Shown in pieces: positions 24,678 through 31,098 of a DNA stretch of 33,781 nt. The notes under the pieces are model-generated. The model worked only from the letters and a program-made list of their open reading frames with translations, made no database searches and was not told the DNA's origin. The stretch is from NCBI GenBank assembly GCA_016868035.1, contig VGID01000043.1:1-33781 (forward strand), given 5' to 3'. Position 1 is the stretch's first letter. Each line of letters opens with the position of its first letter. The position numbers were made by a program, and so were the translations under genes. This DNA comes from Betaproteobacteria bacterium. Its GTDB lineage: Bacteria > Pseudomonadota > Gammaproteobacteria > Burkholderiales > SG8-41.

Positions 24678-25787
24678 CTAGATTTCGCGGGCGTAGCGGC
24701 GGACCTTCTCCTCGTCCACCTCGATCCCGAGGCCGGGGCCCGAAGGCACTTTGGCATGCCCGTTCGACCGGGGCAGCGGCTGCTTGAGAATGTCGCCGGC
24801 GAGGTAGTCGTTGGTGAGGCTCACCGCCCAGTCCACTGCGGGGATCGCGGCGGCGATGTGCAGCATCGCCGCGGCCGCTACGCCCGTTTCGGCCATTTTG
24901 CAGGCGAGATTGACCTTCATCCCGAGTTTCCCGCATAGCTGAGCCGCATCGCACACGGGCTTCATGCCGCCGAGCTTGATGGTCTTCAGGCTCCCTCCGT
25001 GGGCGGCGCCGAGCCCGTGGTGGCGCTTGAGGTCCTCGAACGAATGCAGGCCTTCGTCCGCCCCGATCTTGATCCGGCTCGCGCGCGCGACCCGCGCCAT
25101 GCCCTCGAGATCGTGCGCGGGCACCGGCTGCTCGAAAAATTCCAGCCCGGTATCTTCGATCGCGCGCACGTAGGCGACTGCCTGTTCCGCCGACCAGCCC
25201 TGGTTGGCGTCCGCGCAGATCAGCACGTCGTGGCCCAGGGCCGCGCACAGCGCGCGCGTGCGCTCGGCGTCCGCGGCCGGGTCGGCGACGCCCACCTTGA
25301 TCTTGAAAGCAACGTAGCCCTCTGTTTTTCTCGCCTTTGCCTCGGCGAGGTCGCCCTCGGTGCTGCCGGTGCCGATCAAACGCAAGAGTGGCGCACGGTC
25401 GCGGCGTTTCACGCCGAGCAGCTCGCAAACCGGCTTTCCCGTGGCGCGCCCGAGCGCGTCGTAGAGCGCCATCTCGATCGCCGATTTGGCGGCGCGGTTG
25501 CCGTAGAGGTAGGGCTCGGCGCGCGACATCACCACTTCGATATCGGCTGCCGGCATGCCCTCGAGCAGGGGCGCGAGGTAGCGCACGGCGGTGACCATGC
25601 TCTCCACCGTCTCTCCGGTCATGGTCGGCGCGGAAGCCGCCTCGCCCCAGCCCACCACCCCGTCGCCCGTTTCGATCCGCACCAGCACGTTACGCGCGGC
25701 GCGCACTTCCTCGAACGACATCTTCACCGGCTTGACCATCGGCACGCTCACGGCGAGCGGCTCGATGCGTTTGATCTTTATGGACAT
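24678..25787 (-). CDS. Enolase-superfamily enzyme, mandelate racemase/muconate lactonizing type
   Basis: A 369-residue enzyme of the muconate-lactonizing subgroup. The N-terminal capping domain (1 to about 125) is followed by a barrel with FKIKVG (Lys162 and Lys164), metal ligands CADANQGW (Asp193), FFEQPV (Glu219) and GADEGL (Asp244), and a second general acid/base Lys271 in LKTIKLGG. This K-x-K plus K pattern fits cycloisomerases, o-succinylbenzoate synthases and dipeptide epimerases. Being next to a peptide-type ABC importer makes dipeptide epimerase one reasonable guess (inference). The start at 25787 gives the family N-terminus MSIKIKRIEPLAV; the heptamer array abuts it and no Shine-Dalgarno is seen. 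Confidence 0.9.
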   Translation of the reverse strand: MSIKIKRIEPLAVSVPMVKPVKMSFEEVRAARNVLVRIETGDGVVGWGEAASAPTMTGETVESMVTAVRYLAPLLEGMPAADIEVVMSRAEPYLYGNRAAKSAIEMALYDALGRATGKPVCELLGVKRRDRAPLLRLIGTGSTEGDLAEAKARKTEGYVAFKIKVGVADPAADAERTRALCAALGHDVLICADANQGWSAEQAVAYVRAIEDTGLEFFEQPVPAHDLEGMARVARASRIKIGADEGLHSFEDLKRHHGLGAAHGGSLKTIKLGGMKPVCDAAQLCGKLGMKVNLACKMAETGVAAAAMLHIAAAIPAVDWAVSLTNDYLAGDILKQPLPRSNGHAKVPSGPGLGIEVDEEKVRRYAREI

Positions 25788-25792
25788 GAACC

Positions 25793-25900
25793 GGTAATGA
25801 GTAACGGGTAATGAGTGACGGGCGGGAGAGAAACGAGCAACGATCGATGATTGCTCATTACCCATCACCCATCACGCATCACCGCGCGCCTCCGGCGCGC
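25793..25900. repeat. Heptamer array hairpin (GGTAATG type) with GC-rich hairpin
   Basis: Left arm 7-mers: GGTAATG (25793), AGTAACG, GGTAATG, AGTGACG. Right arm: GCTCATT (25853), ACCCATC, ACCCATC, ACGCATC, ACCGCGC. The arms are clearly complementary (GGTAATGAG with CTCATTACC at 25854-25862). A separate perfect hairpin GCGCGCC-TCC-GGCGCGC (25884-25900) ends in the last stop-codon base of the Bug receptor gene. It lies between Bug and enolase-superfamily genes, both minus strand. The same plan, heptamer arms plus GC hairpin, is seen at 22510-22621. Confidence 0.85.
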
Positions 25901-26862
25901 TAGAGCTTGCCGATCTTCTTGATCGCGGCCGCCATGCGCTGGTGGTCCGCGTCGAAGAACTTCTTGAATTCCGCCGCATCGCGGTAGTCGGGCACGACCT
26001 GGACGTTTTCGAGCGCCTGCTTGAAAACCGGATCGGCGGCCGCCTTGGCGACCAGCGCGCGCATGCGATTGAAGACCGGCTCGGGCACGCCGGCCGTCGT
26101 GAACAGCCCGACCCAGAGGTACGCCTCCACGTCCTTGTAGCCCAGGGACTGGAACGACGGGACGTCCGGGAACGCCGGATGGGGCTTGACGCCCCAGCTC
26201 GCGATCGGGCGCAGCTTGCCCGCCTTGGTGTGCGGATAGAGCGCGGCCGGCCCGCCACCCGTCACCTGCGAGTGGCCGCCGAGCGCCTGCAGGATCGCCG
26301 GGCCGCCGCCGGTGGTGGGAAGGTGGCGCATCGTGACGCCGGTCGCGTCCATGAACATGGCCGTCGGGGTGTGCGTGATGCCGTACGGCCCCGAGGTCGA
26401 GTAGATGATCTCGTTCGGCTTTTTCTTCGCAATCGCAACGAGGTCCTTTACGGTCTTCACCGGCATCGAGGGATGCACGACCATGATCAGCGGGTCGGCC
26501 GACATCAGAGCGAGCGGCGCGATCTGCTCGAGCGTGAACGGTGATTTGACGCCGTAGATCTTGTCCTTCTCGATCACGAGATGCAGGTTCGCCGTCGTGA
26601 CCAGGATGTTGTAGCCGTCCGCCGCCTGGTTCGCCACGTACGCGGTCCCGACCGCAGCGGTCCCGCCCGGCCGGTTGATGACCGGCGCGGGCTGCCCGGT
26701 CATCTTCTCCAGTACCGCCGACAGCGGCACCGCGTGAATCTGGTTCATGCCGCCCGGTGGGTTGGGCACGGTGATGTTGATCGCGCGCGCGGGATAATCC
26801 TGGGCATGGCCGGTCATGGCCGCGAGCAAGAGTGCAGCGGTTGCCATCAGTCTGATCGTCAT
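25900..26862 (-). CDS. Divergent Bug/TctC-family periplasmic receptor
   Basis: A 320-residue protein with a signal peptide (MTIRLMATAALLLAAMTGHAQ, about 20 residues) and the Bug fold: INRPGGTAAVGTAYV, ADGYNIL, VVHPSMPVKTVKDLV and YSTSGPYGITHTP. The ligand loop differs from the other four receptors here: PNPPGGMNQIH replaces the usual P-F-x-x-GG-x-x-D, and LPTTGGGPAI replaces VPYKGxGPA, so it probably binds a different sort of ligand (inference). A strong AGGAGGAGG Shine-Dalgarno precedes the ATG. It lies between the HAD gene and the enolase-superfamily gene on one strand. Confidence 0.88.
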   Translation of the reverse strand: MTIRLMATAALLLAAMTGHAQDYPARAINITVPNPPGGMNQIHAVPLSAVLEKMTGQPAPVINRPGGTAAVGTAYVANQAADGYNILVTTANLHLVIEKDKIYGVKSPFTLEQIAPLALMSADPLIMVVHPSMPVKTVKDLVAIAKKKPNEIIYSTSGPYGITHTPTAMFMDATGVTMRHLPTTGGGPAILQALGGHSQVTGGGPAALYPHTKAGKLRPIASWGVKPHPAFPDVPSFQSLGYKDVEAYLWVGLFTTAGVPEPVFNRMRALVAKAAADPVFKQALENVQVVPDYRDAAEFKKFFDADHQRMAAAIKKIGKL

Positions 26863-26988
26863 GGTTCCTCCTCCTGGGGTGGCGGCCGGAAAAGGCCGCG
26901 GATGATCTGCTCAATAAAACGTTAGCCCAGGTGGGCTTCGTTGGCAAGGCGCGCTGGAAGGCGGCGGACGAGGGCGCCCCCCGGGCGC

Positions 26989-27693
26989 CTATCCGACGCG
27001 GTTGGCGAGTTCCCAGAAGTCACCGACGACCAGATCGGGCTGGTATGGCCAGTCGCCGAACGGCCGCTTGCGGCGATCGACAAACGCGGCGCGCATGCCG
27101 GCGGCCTTGGCGCCCACGCAATCGAAAGCGTGGTTCGCCACGAACAGGATTTCCTCCGGCCGGGCGGCCATGATTTCCGCCGCCTTGCGGTAGGTCGCCG
27201 CGTGCGGCTTGAAGCTGCCCGCCTCGGCAACCGAAATCAGGCGGTCGAAAGCGATGCCCAGATGCGGTTTGATGGCTTCCAGCATGTCGGGATCGCCGTT
27301 GGAGAGGATGACGAGGCGAAACTTCCGCTGGAGCCGCTCCAGCGCCGCCACGACGTCCGGAAACGGCTGCAGGCGCTCGATTTCGGCGACGAGCTTCCGC
27401 ACTTCGTCCTGCGTGTGCCGGACGCCGGCGCGCTCCAGCGTGTACGACAGCGAGATGCGTCCGACCTCGCGGTAGGGGAGATGTGTTCGATGCAGCAGGG
27501 CGTCTATCATCGAATTCTCGAAATGCGCGCGGCGCCACCAGGTCACGAGGCGCGCAGGCTCGCCCGCCCAGCCCTTGGCCTTGAGATAAGGGGTGACCGC
27601 CCGCGTGAGCCCCGCCTGTATGTCGACCACGGTGCCGTAGAGGTCGAACATGCAGATCCTGACGTTGTCCTTGATGGTTTCAATCGCGGTCAT
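26989..27693 (-). CDS. HAD-superfamily hydrolase, haloacid dehalogenase type II-like
   Basis: A 234-residue cytoplasmic HAD protein. Motif I is CMFDLYGTVVD with nucleophile Asp17; motif II is VILSNGD; motif III is the Lys in GSFKPHAATYR; motif IV is FVANHAFDCVGAK. The YGT after the nucleophile, SNG and the late N-x-x-D match (S)-2-haloacid dehalogenases, which convert 2-haloacids to 2-hydroxyacids; related phosphatases share the same layout, so the activity is not certain. The start at 27693 (MTAIETIKDNV) has GGAG about 8 nt upstream and is preferred to one 45 bp further up. It is divergent from the crotonase gene. Confidence 0.85.
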   Translation of the reverse strand: MTAIETIKDNVRICMFDLYGTVVDIQAGLTRAVTPYLKAKGWAGEPARLVTWWRRAHFENSMIDALLHRTHLPYREVGRISLSYTLERAGVRHTQDEVRKLVAEIERLQPFPDVVAALERLQRKFRLVILSNGDPDMLEAIKPHLGIAFDRLISVAEAGSFKPHAATYRKAAEIMAARPEEILFVANHAFDCVGAKAAGMRAAFVDRRKRPFGDWPYQPDLVVGDFWELANRVG

Positions 27694-27760
27694 GGGACCG
27701 GCTCCGTGGTGAACGCGCGCGGGTTGCGCCCGTCGCATTGTAGAATGATGCGCCTTGCAA

Positions 27761-27784
27761 GTGATGCAGTGACAAAGTGACGAA
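27761..27784. repeat. Octamer array overlapping a start codon (GTGACAAA type)
   Basis: Three 8-mers: GTGATGCA (27761), GTGACAAA (27769) and GTGACGAA (27777). The third unit supplies the GTG start codon and first residues of the crotonase gene. Short, so the call is moderate, but it repeats the GTGA theme of the other arrays in this window. Confidence 0.5.
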
Positions 27785-28565
27785 GCCCGAAATCCTTGTT
27801 GACCGCAATGGCGCCATTGTGACGGTCGCGCTGAGCAACCCCGACAAGCTCAATGCGCTGACCGTCGCCATGTGGCGGGAAATCGCACGCGCGATGGATG
27901 CGCTTTCCGCCGACGACAGCGTGCGCTGCATCGTGCTGCGCGGCGCGGGGCGCGAGGCGTTCGCGGCGGGCGCCGACATCGCCGAGTTTGCGCGTGTGCG
28001 CAACGACGCCGGGCAGGGCAAGGTCTATCACGGCGAGTACGTGCGCGGCGCGCTGCGGGCCGTCGGAGAGTGCCGCCACCCGACGGTGGCGATGATCCAC
28101 GGCGCGTGCGTGGGCGGGGGCCTGGAGATCGCGTGCCAGTGCGATTTGCGGATCTCGGGGCGCTCCGGCCGCTTCGGCGTGCCGATCAACCGCCTCGGTT
28201 TCGCGATCGCATACGACGAGCTTGCGGCGCTGCTTCCGCTCGTGGGGCGCGCGGTGGCGCTGGAGATCCTGGTCGAAGGGCGCGTGTGGGACGCGGGGGA
28301 GGCGTACGCAAAGGGGCTGCTCACGCGGCTTGTGCCGGACGAGCAGCTCGAAGAGGAGGCGTACGCCGCGGCGCGGCGCATCGCGGAGGGTGCGCCGCTC
28401 GTCAACCGCTGGCATAAGCGGTTCGTGCGACGCCTTACCCCGCAGCCGGCGCCGCTCACCGCGGCCGAGCTCGAGGAGAATTTCGCCTACTTCGCGACCG
28501 AGGACTACCGCATAGGAATGCAGGCGTTCCTTGACAAGAGCAAGCCGAAGTTCGTCGGCCGCTGA
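27777..28565 (+). CDS. Enoyl-CoA hydratase/isomerase family (crotonase)
   Basis: A 262-residue crotonase-fold protein. The oxyanion hole is formed by AAGADIAEF (63-71) and GACVGGGLEIA (109-119). Glu117 aligns with the first catalytic Glu of enoyl-CoA hydratase (E144 of the rat enzyme). The second catalytic Glu (E164, in FGQPEILLG) is replaced: the aligned stretch is FGVPINRLG. Simple hydratase action is therefore doubtful and an isomerase, dehalogenase or hydrolase-like reaction on an acyl-CoA is possible. The GTG at 27777 is chosen because it gives the full N-terminus (MTKPEILVDRNGAIVTV); it has no Shine-Dalgarno and lies in an octamer repeat. A CoA transferase gene follows on the same strand. 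Confidence 0.88.
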   Translation: MTKPEILVDRNGAIVTVALSNPDKLNALTVAMWREIARAMDALSADDSVRCIVLRGAGREAFAAGADIAEFARVRNDAGQGKVYHGEYVRGALRAVGECRHPTVAMIHGACVGGGLEIACQCDLRISGRSGRFGVPINRLGFAIAYDELAALLPLVGRAVALEILVEGRVWDAGEAYAKGLLTRLVPDEQLEEEAYAAARRIAEGAPLVNRWHKRFVRRLTPQPAPLTAAELEENFAYFATEDYRIGMQAFLDKSKPKFVGR

Positions 28566-28574
28566 AAATCTTAA

Positions 28575-28660
28575 ACCACAAAGGACACAAAGGACACGAA
28601 GGTTTTTAAAATGATTGAACCCGGATCTAATCCCAGTTTTTCCTTTGTGTCCGTAGTGGT
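28575..28660. repeat. Nonamer array hairpin (GACACAAAG type)
   Basis: Left arm 9-mers: ACCACAAAG (28575), GACACAAAG (28584) and GACACGAAG (28593), then GTTTTTAAA. The right arm (28642-28660) reads CCTTTGTGTCCGTAGTGGT, whose reverse complement is ACCACTACGGACACAAAGG, so the stem is long. It fills the 117-bp spacer between the crotonase stop (28565) and the CoA transferase ATG (28683). This accacaaagg-acac pattern is an intergenic repeat I recall from many unrelated bacteria. Confidence 0.8.
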
Positions 28661-28682
28661 TCAGGAATCGTAAGGGTCAACC

Positions 28683-29906
28683 ATGCCGGGACCGTTATCG
28701 CATATTCGGGCGCTCGATCTATCGCGCGTGCTCGCCGGGCCGTGGTGCGGGCAGAACCTCGCCGACCTCGGCGCGGAGGTGATCAAGCTCGAGCGCCCCG
28801 GCATCGGGGACGACTCGCGGGCCTTCGGCCCCCCGTGGCTCAAGGACAAGAACGGGAAAGAGACGAACGAGGCGGCGTACTTCGCTTCCGCGAACCGCGG
28901 CAAGAAGTCGGTTACCGTGAACCTGTCGAGGCCCGAGGGCCAGCGCATCGTGCGCGACCTCGCGCGCCAGAGCGACGTCCTGATCGAGAACTACAAGGTG
29001 GGCGACCTCGCGCGCTATGGGCTGGGCTACGAGGACCTGAAGCGGCTCAACCCGCGCCTCGTGTACTGCTCGGTCACCGGCTTCGGGCAGACCGGGCCGT
29101 ACCGGGAGCGGCCCGGCTACGACTTCATGATCCAGGGCATGGGCGGCGTCATGAGCATCACCGGCGAGCGCGACGACCTGCCCGGCGGCGGCCCGCAGCG
29201 CGTGGGCATCCCGATTGCGGACATCATGACGGGAATGTACGCGACGATCGCGGTGTGCGCCGCGCTCGCGCACCGCGAAAGAAGCGGGACCGGCCAGCAC
29301 CTCGATCTTGCGCTGCTCGACACCCAGGTCGGCATCCTCGCCAACCAGGGCATGAACTACCTCGCGACCGGGGAGCCGCCCGGGCGGATCGGCAACGCGC
29401 ACCCCAACATCGTTCCCTATCAGCCGTTCAAGACGCGGGATGGCGACATCATCCTCGCCTGCGGCAACGACAATCTGTTCAGGAAATTCTGCGAGGTTGC
29501 CGGCTGCCAGCACCTCGTCGCGGACGCGCGCTTCGCGACCAACGCGAAGCGCGTCGAGAACCGCGACGCGCTCGCCGCCCAGCTTGCCGAAATCTTCCGG
29601 AGCCGCACCACGCGCGAGTGGTGCGATGCCCTGGAGGCGGCCGGCGTGCCCAACGGGCCGATCAACAACCTGGAGCAGGTTTTCGCGGAGCCCCAGGTCG
29701 CTGCGCGCGGGATGAGAATCGAGCTTGACCATCCGCTCGCGGGCAAGCTGCCGCTGATCGCGAGCCCGATGAAGTTCTCCGATACTTCGATCGAGCACCG
29801 GCTGCCTCCGCCGACGCTGGGACAGCACACCGACGAGGTCCTGCGCGGATTGCTCGGCGTGAGCGAGGCGGAGATCGCGCGCCTGCGCGCGGAGGGCGTT
29901 GTCTAG
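28683..29906 (+). CDS. Family III CoA transferase (CaiB/BaiF)
   Basis: A 407-residue enzyme that moves CoA between carboxylic acids through an aspartyl-CoA intermediate. Family blocks: IRALDLSRVLAGPWCGQNLA, DLGAEVIKLERPG, NRGKKSVTVNL, VLIENYKVGDLARYGL, YCSVTGFGQTGPY, and VGIPIADIMTGMYA with catalytic Asp180. The end RPL-like QVAARGM and LGQHTDEVLRGLLG are also standard. It probably activates a dicarboxylate or aromatic acid for the crotonase upstream (inference). The ATG has TAAGGG about 6 nt upstream. Confidence 0.95.
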   Translation: MPGPLSHIRALDLSRVLAGPWCGQNLADLGAEVIKLERPGIGDDSRAFGPPWLKDKNGKETNEAAYFASANRGKKSVTVNLSRPEGQRIVRDLARQSDVLIENYKVGDLARYGLGYEDLKRLNPRLVYCSVTGFGQTGPYRERPGYDFMIQGMGGVMSITGERDDLPGGGPQRVGIPIADIMTGMYATIAVCAALAHRERSGTGQHLDLALLDTQVGILANQGMNYLATGEPPGRIGNAHPNIVPYQPFKTRDGDIILACGNDNLFRKFCEVAGCQHLVADARFATNAKRVENRDALAAQLAEIFRSRTTREWCDALEAAGVPNGPINNLEQVFAEPQVAARGMRIELDHPLAGKLPLIASPMKFSDTSIEHRLPPPTLGQHTDEVLRGLLGVSEAEIARLRAEGVV

Positions 29907-29926
29907 AATACCGAGACTGCTGAGGT

Positions 29927-30038
29927 GTGATTGAAACGGCGTGACTGATACGCTGTGATCAGTGAGGACCTCAACCGGCGCGTTTCCAAGTCACGAACCA
30001 CCCGTCACGAATCACCAGTCACGAGTCACGCCGTATCA
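29927..30038. repeat. 14/7-bp-period array hairpin (GTGACTGATACGC / GTCACGA type)
   Basis: The left arm has 14-mers: GTGATTGAAACGGC (29927), GTGACTGATACGCT (29941) and GTGATCAGTGAGGA (29955). The right arm has 7-mers: GTCACGA (29990), ACCACCC, GTCACGA, ATCACCA, GTCACGA, GTCACGC and CGTATCA (30032-30038). GCGTGAC/GTCACGC and TGATACG/CGTATCA are complementary pairs. The last unit contains the stop codon of the convergent exporter gene. It fills the spacer between convergent CoA transferase and TauE genes. Confidence 0.8.
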
Positions 30039-30833
30039 GAAAAAGCGCACCAGCATGTACGTGGCGAGGCTGTAGAGCACCACGGCGAACGCTTTTCTCA
30101 GCTTCGTGTCCGTTGTCCGATGCGCGACGGCGGCGCCGACCGGCGCCATCAGCACGCTCGCGAGCACGATCCAGAGGAGCGCCGGAAGATAGACGAAGCC
30201 CACGCTGAGGTGCGGCAGTTCCGGCTTGCCGAGCCCTGCCACGACGAAGCCGGTGGTCCCGGCCAGCGCGAGCGGCCAGCCGACCGCGGCGGCGGTACCG
30301 ATCGCTTCGTGTATCCGGATGTTGCGCTTGACCAGGAAGGGCACCGTGAACGAGGACCCCGCGAGCGCGGCGAGACTCGAAAGAGCGCCGACGATCGCGC
30401 CCGCCAGGGACAGGCCCGCGGTGCCGGGCAGGCTGCGGATCGCCGCCGCCTTCGTTTCGATGAGCAGCTGCGTGGCGAGGTAGTAGACCAGCACCGTGAA
30501 CGCGATGCTCAACTCGCGCGTTTCGAGGTGGCTCGCCACGAGCGCCCCGGCGAGCGTGCCCGCCATCACGCCCGGTGTCATCCTGCGGACGATGCCCCAG
30601 TTGACCGCGTGATGCTGGTGATGGCTGCGGATGCTGGAGGCCGCGGTGAACAGGATGGTCGCCATGCCGGTGCCTAGAGCGAGGTGCACGACGTGGGAGG
30701 GCGCAAAACGCTCGGCGGCGAACGTGAACGCGAGCACCGGCACCATCGCCGAGCCGCCCCCGATGCCGAACAGGCCGCTGAAGAAGCCGACGAAGGCGCC
30801 GACTCCGAGATACGCCCACCACCACTCTGTCAT
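30036..30833 (-). CDS. TauE/SafE-family sulfite/anion exporter-like membrane protein
   Basis: A 265-residue membrane protein with about eight helices in two halves. It shows the family's first motif VGAFVGFFSGLFGIGGGSAM followed by VPVL (about 12-35) and the repeated second-half motif GLSLAGAIVGALSSLAALAG followed by SSFTVPFL. TauE/SafE (DUF81) proteins export sulfite, sulfoacetate or similar anions; the substrate here is open. The start ATG (30831-30833) and the stop codon both lie within short-period repeat sequence. There is no Shine-Dalgarno. It stands alone between two convergent/divergent neighbours. Confidence 0.9.
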   Translation of the reverse strand: MTEWWWAYLGVGAFVGFFSGLFGIGGGSAMVPVLAFTFAAERFAPSHVVHLALGTGMATILFTAASSIRSHHQHHAVNWGIVRRMTPGVMAGTLAGALVASHLETRELSIAFTVLVYYLATQLLIETKAAAIRSLPGTAGLSLAGAIVGALSSLAALAGSSFTVPFLVKRNIRIHEAIGTAAAVGWPLALAGTTGFVVAGLGKPELPHLSVGFVYLPALLWIVLASVLMAPVGAAVAHRTTDTKLRKAFAVVLYSLATYMLVRFF

Positions 30834-30858
30834 ATCAGTCGCGTATTATCAGTCACGC
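30831..30858. repeat. 14-bp direct repeat overlapping the exporter start codon
   Basis: Two 14-mers: CATATCAGTCGCGT (30831-30844) and ATTATCAGTCACGC (30845-30858). On the minus strand the second reads GCGTGACTGATAAT, which shares GCGTGACTGATA with the array at the other end of the exporter gene (29939-29950). The first unit contains the gene's ATG. Confidence 0.55.
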
Positions 30859-30888
30859 ACCATCGATCGCGCCACGGCGGATCGCGTG

Positions 30889-30915
30889 TGCGCAGCCGCT
30901 GCGCAAATATTTTTT
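30889..30915 (+). terminator. Intrinsic terminator (TGCGCAG-CCG-CTGCGCA + T-run)
   Basis: A perfect 7-bp GC-rich stem TGCGCAG/CTGCGCA (30889-30895 and 30899-30905) with loop CCG is followed by AATATTTTTT (30906-30915). This is the best Rho-independent terminator of the window and acts on the plus strand. No plus-strand gene lies directly upstream, so it would stop antisense read-through from the exporter region before the amidohydrolase transcript starts. Its T-run overlaps the -35 box of the promoter below. Confidence 0.7.
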
Positions 30916-30942
30916 GAGAGCGTCGGCGGTTTGTATTAGATT
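30914..30942 (+). promoter_or_regulatory. Probable sigma-70 promoter for the amidohydrolase gene
   Basis: TTGAGA (30914-30919) and TAGATT (30937-30942) are separated by exactly 17 bp. They match the sigma-70 consensus in 5 of 6 and 4 of 6 positions. The promoter points to the amidohydrolase at 31099 with a leader of about 150 nt. That leader holds a 26-codon open frame (30974-31054) without a Shine-Dalgarno, which is not called. Confidence 0.5.
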
Positions 30943-31098
30943 GATAACCGGGGGAGCCGGAGCCGCGCACCCCATGACCACCTCCACATCCAGCAGGAGA
31001 GATCGCGTGTTCTGGAGACGATCGAGCCGGAAGGGCGGGATGCGTGATGAGTGACAGCCGACAGGAGAAAGGGACGGGATGCGAGTGAGGGGAGCGTT

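Noticed and set aside
30974-31054. A 26-codon open frame in the amidohydrolase leader
   Set aside because: It has no Shine-Dalgarno and no feature of a leader peptide such as a run of one amino acid or a following attenuator hairpin.
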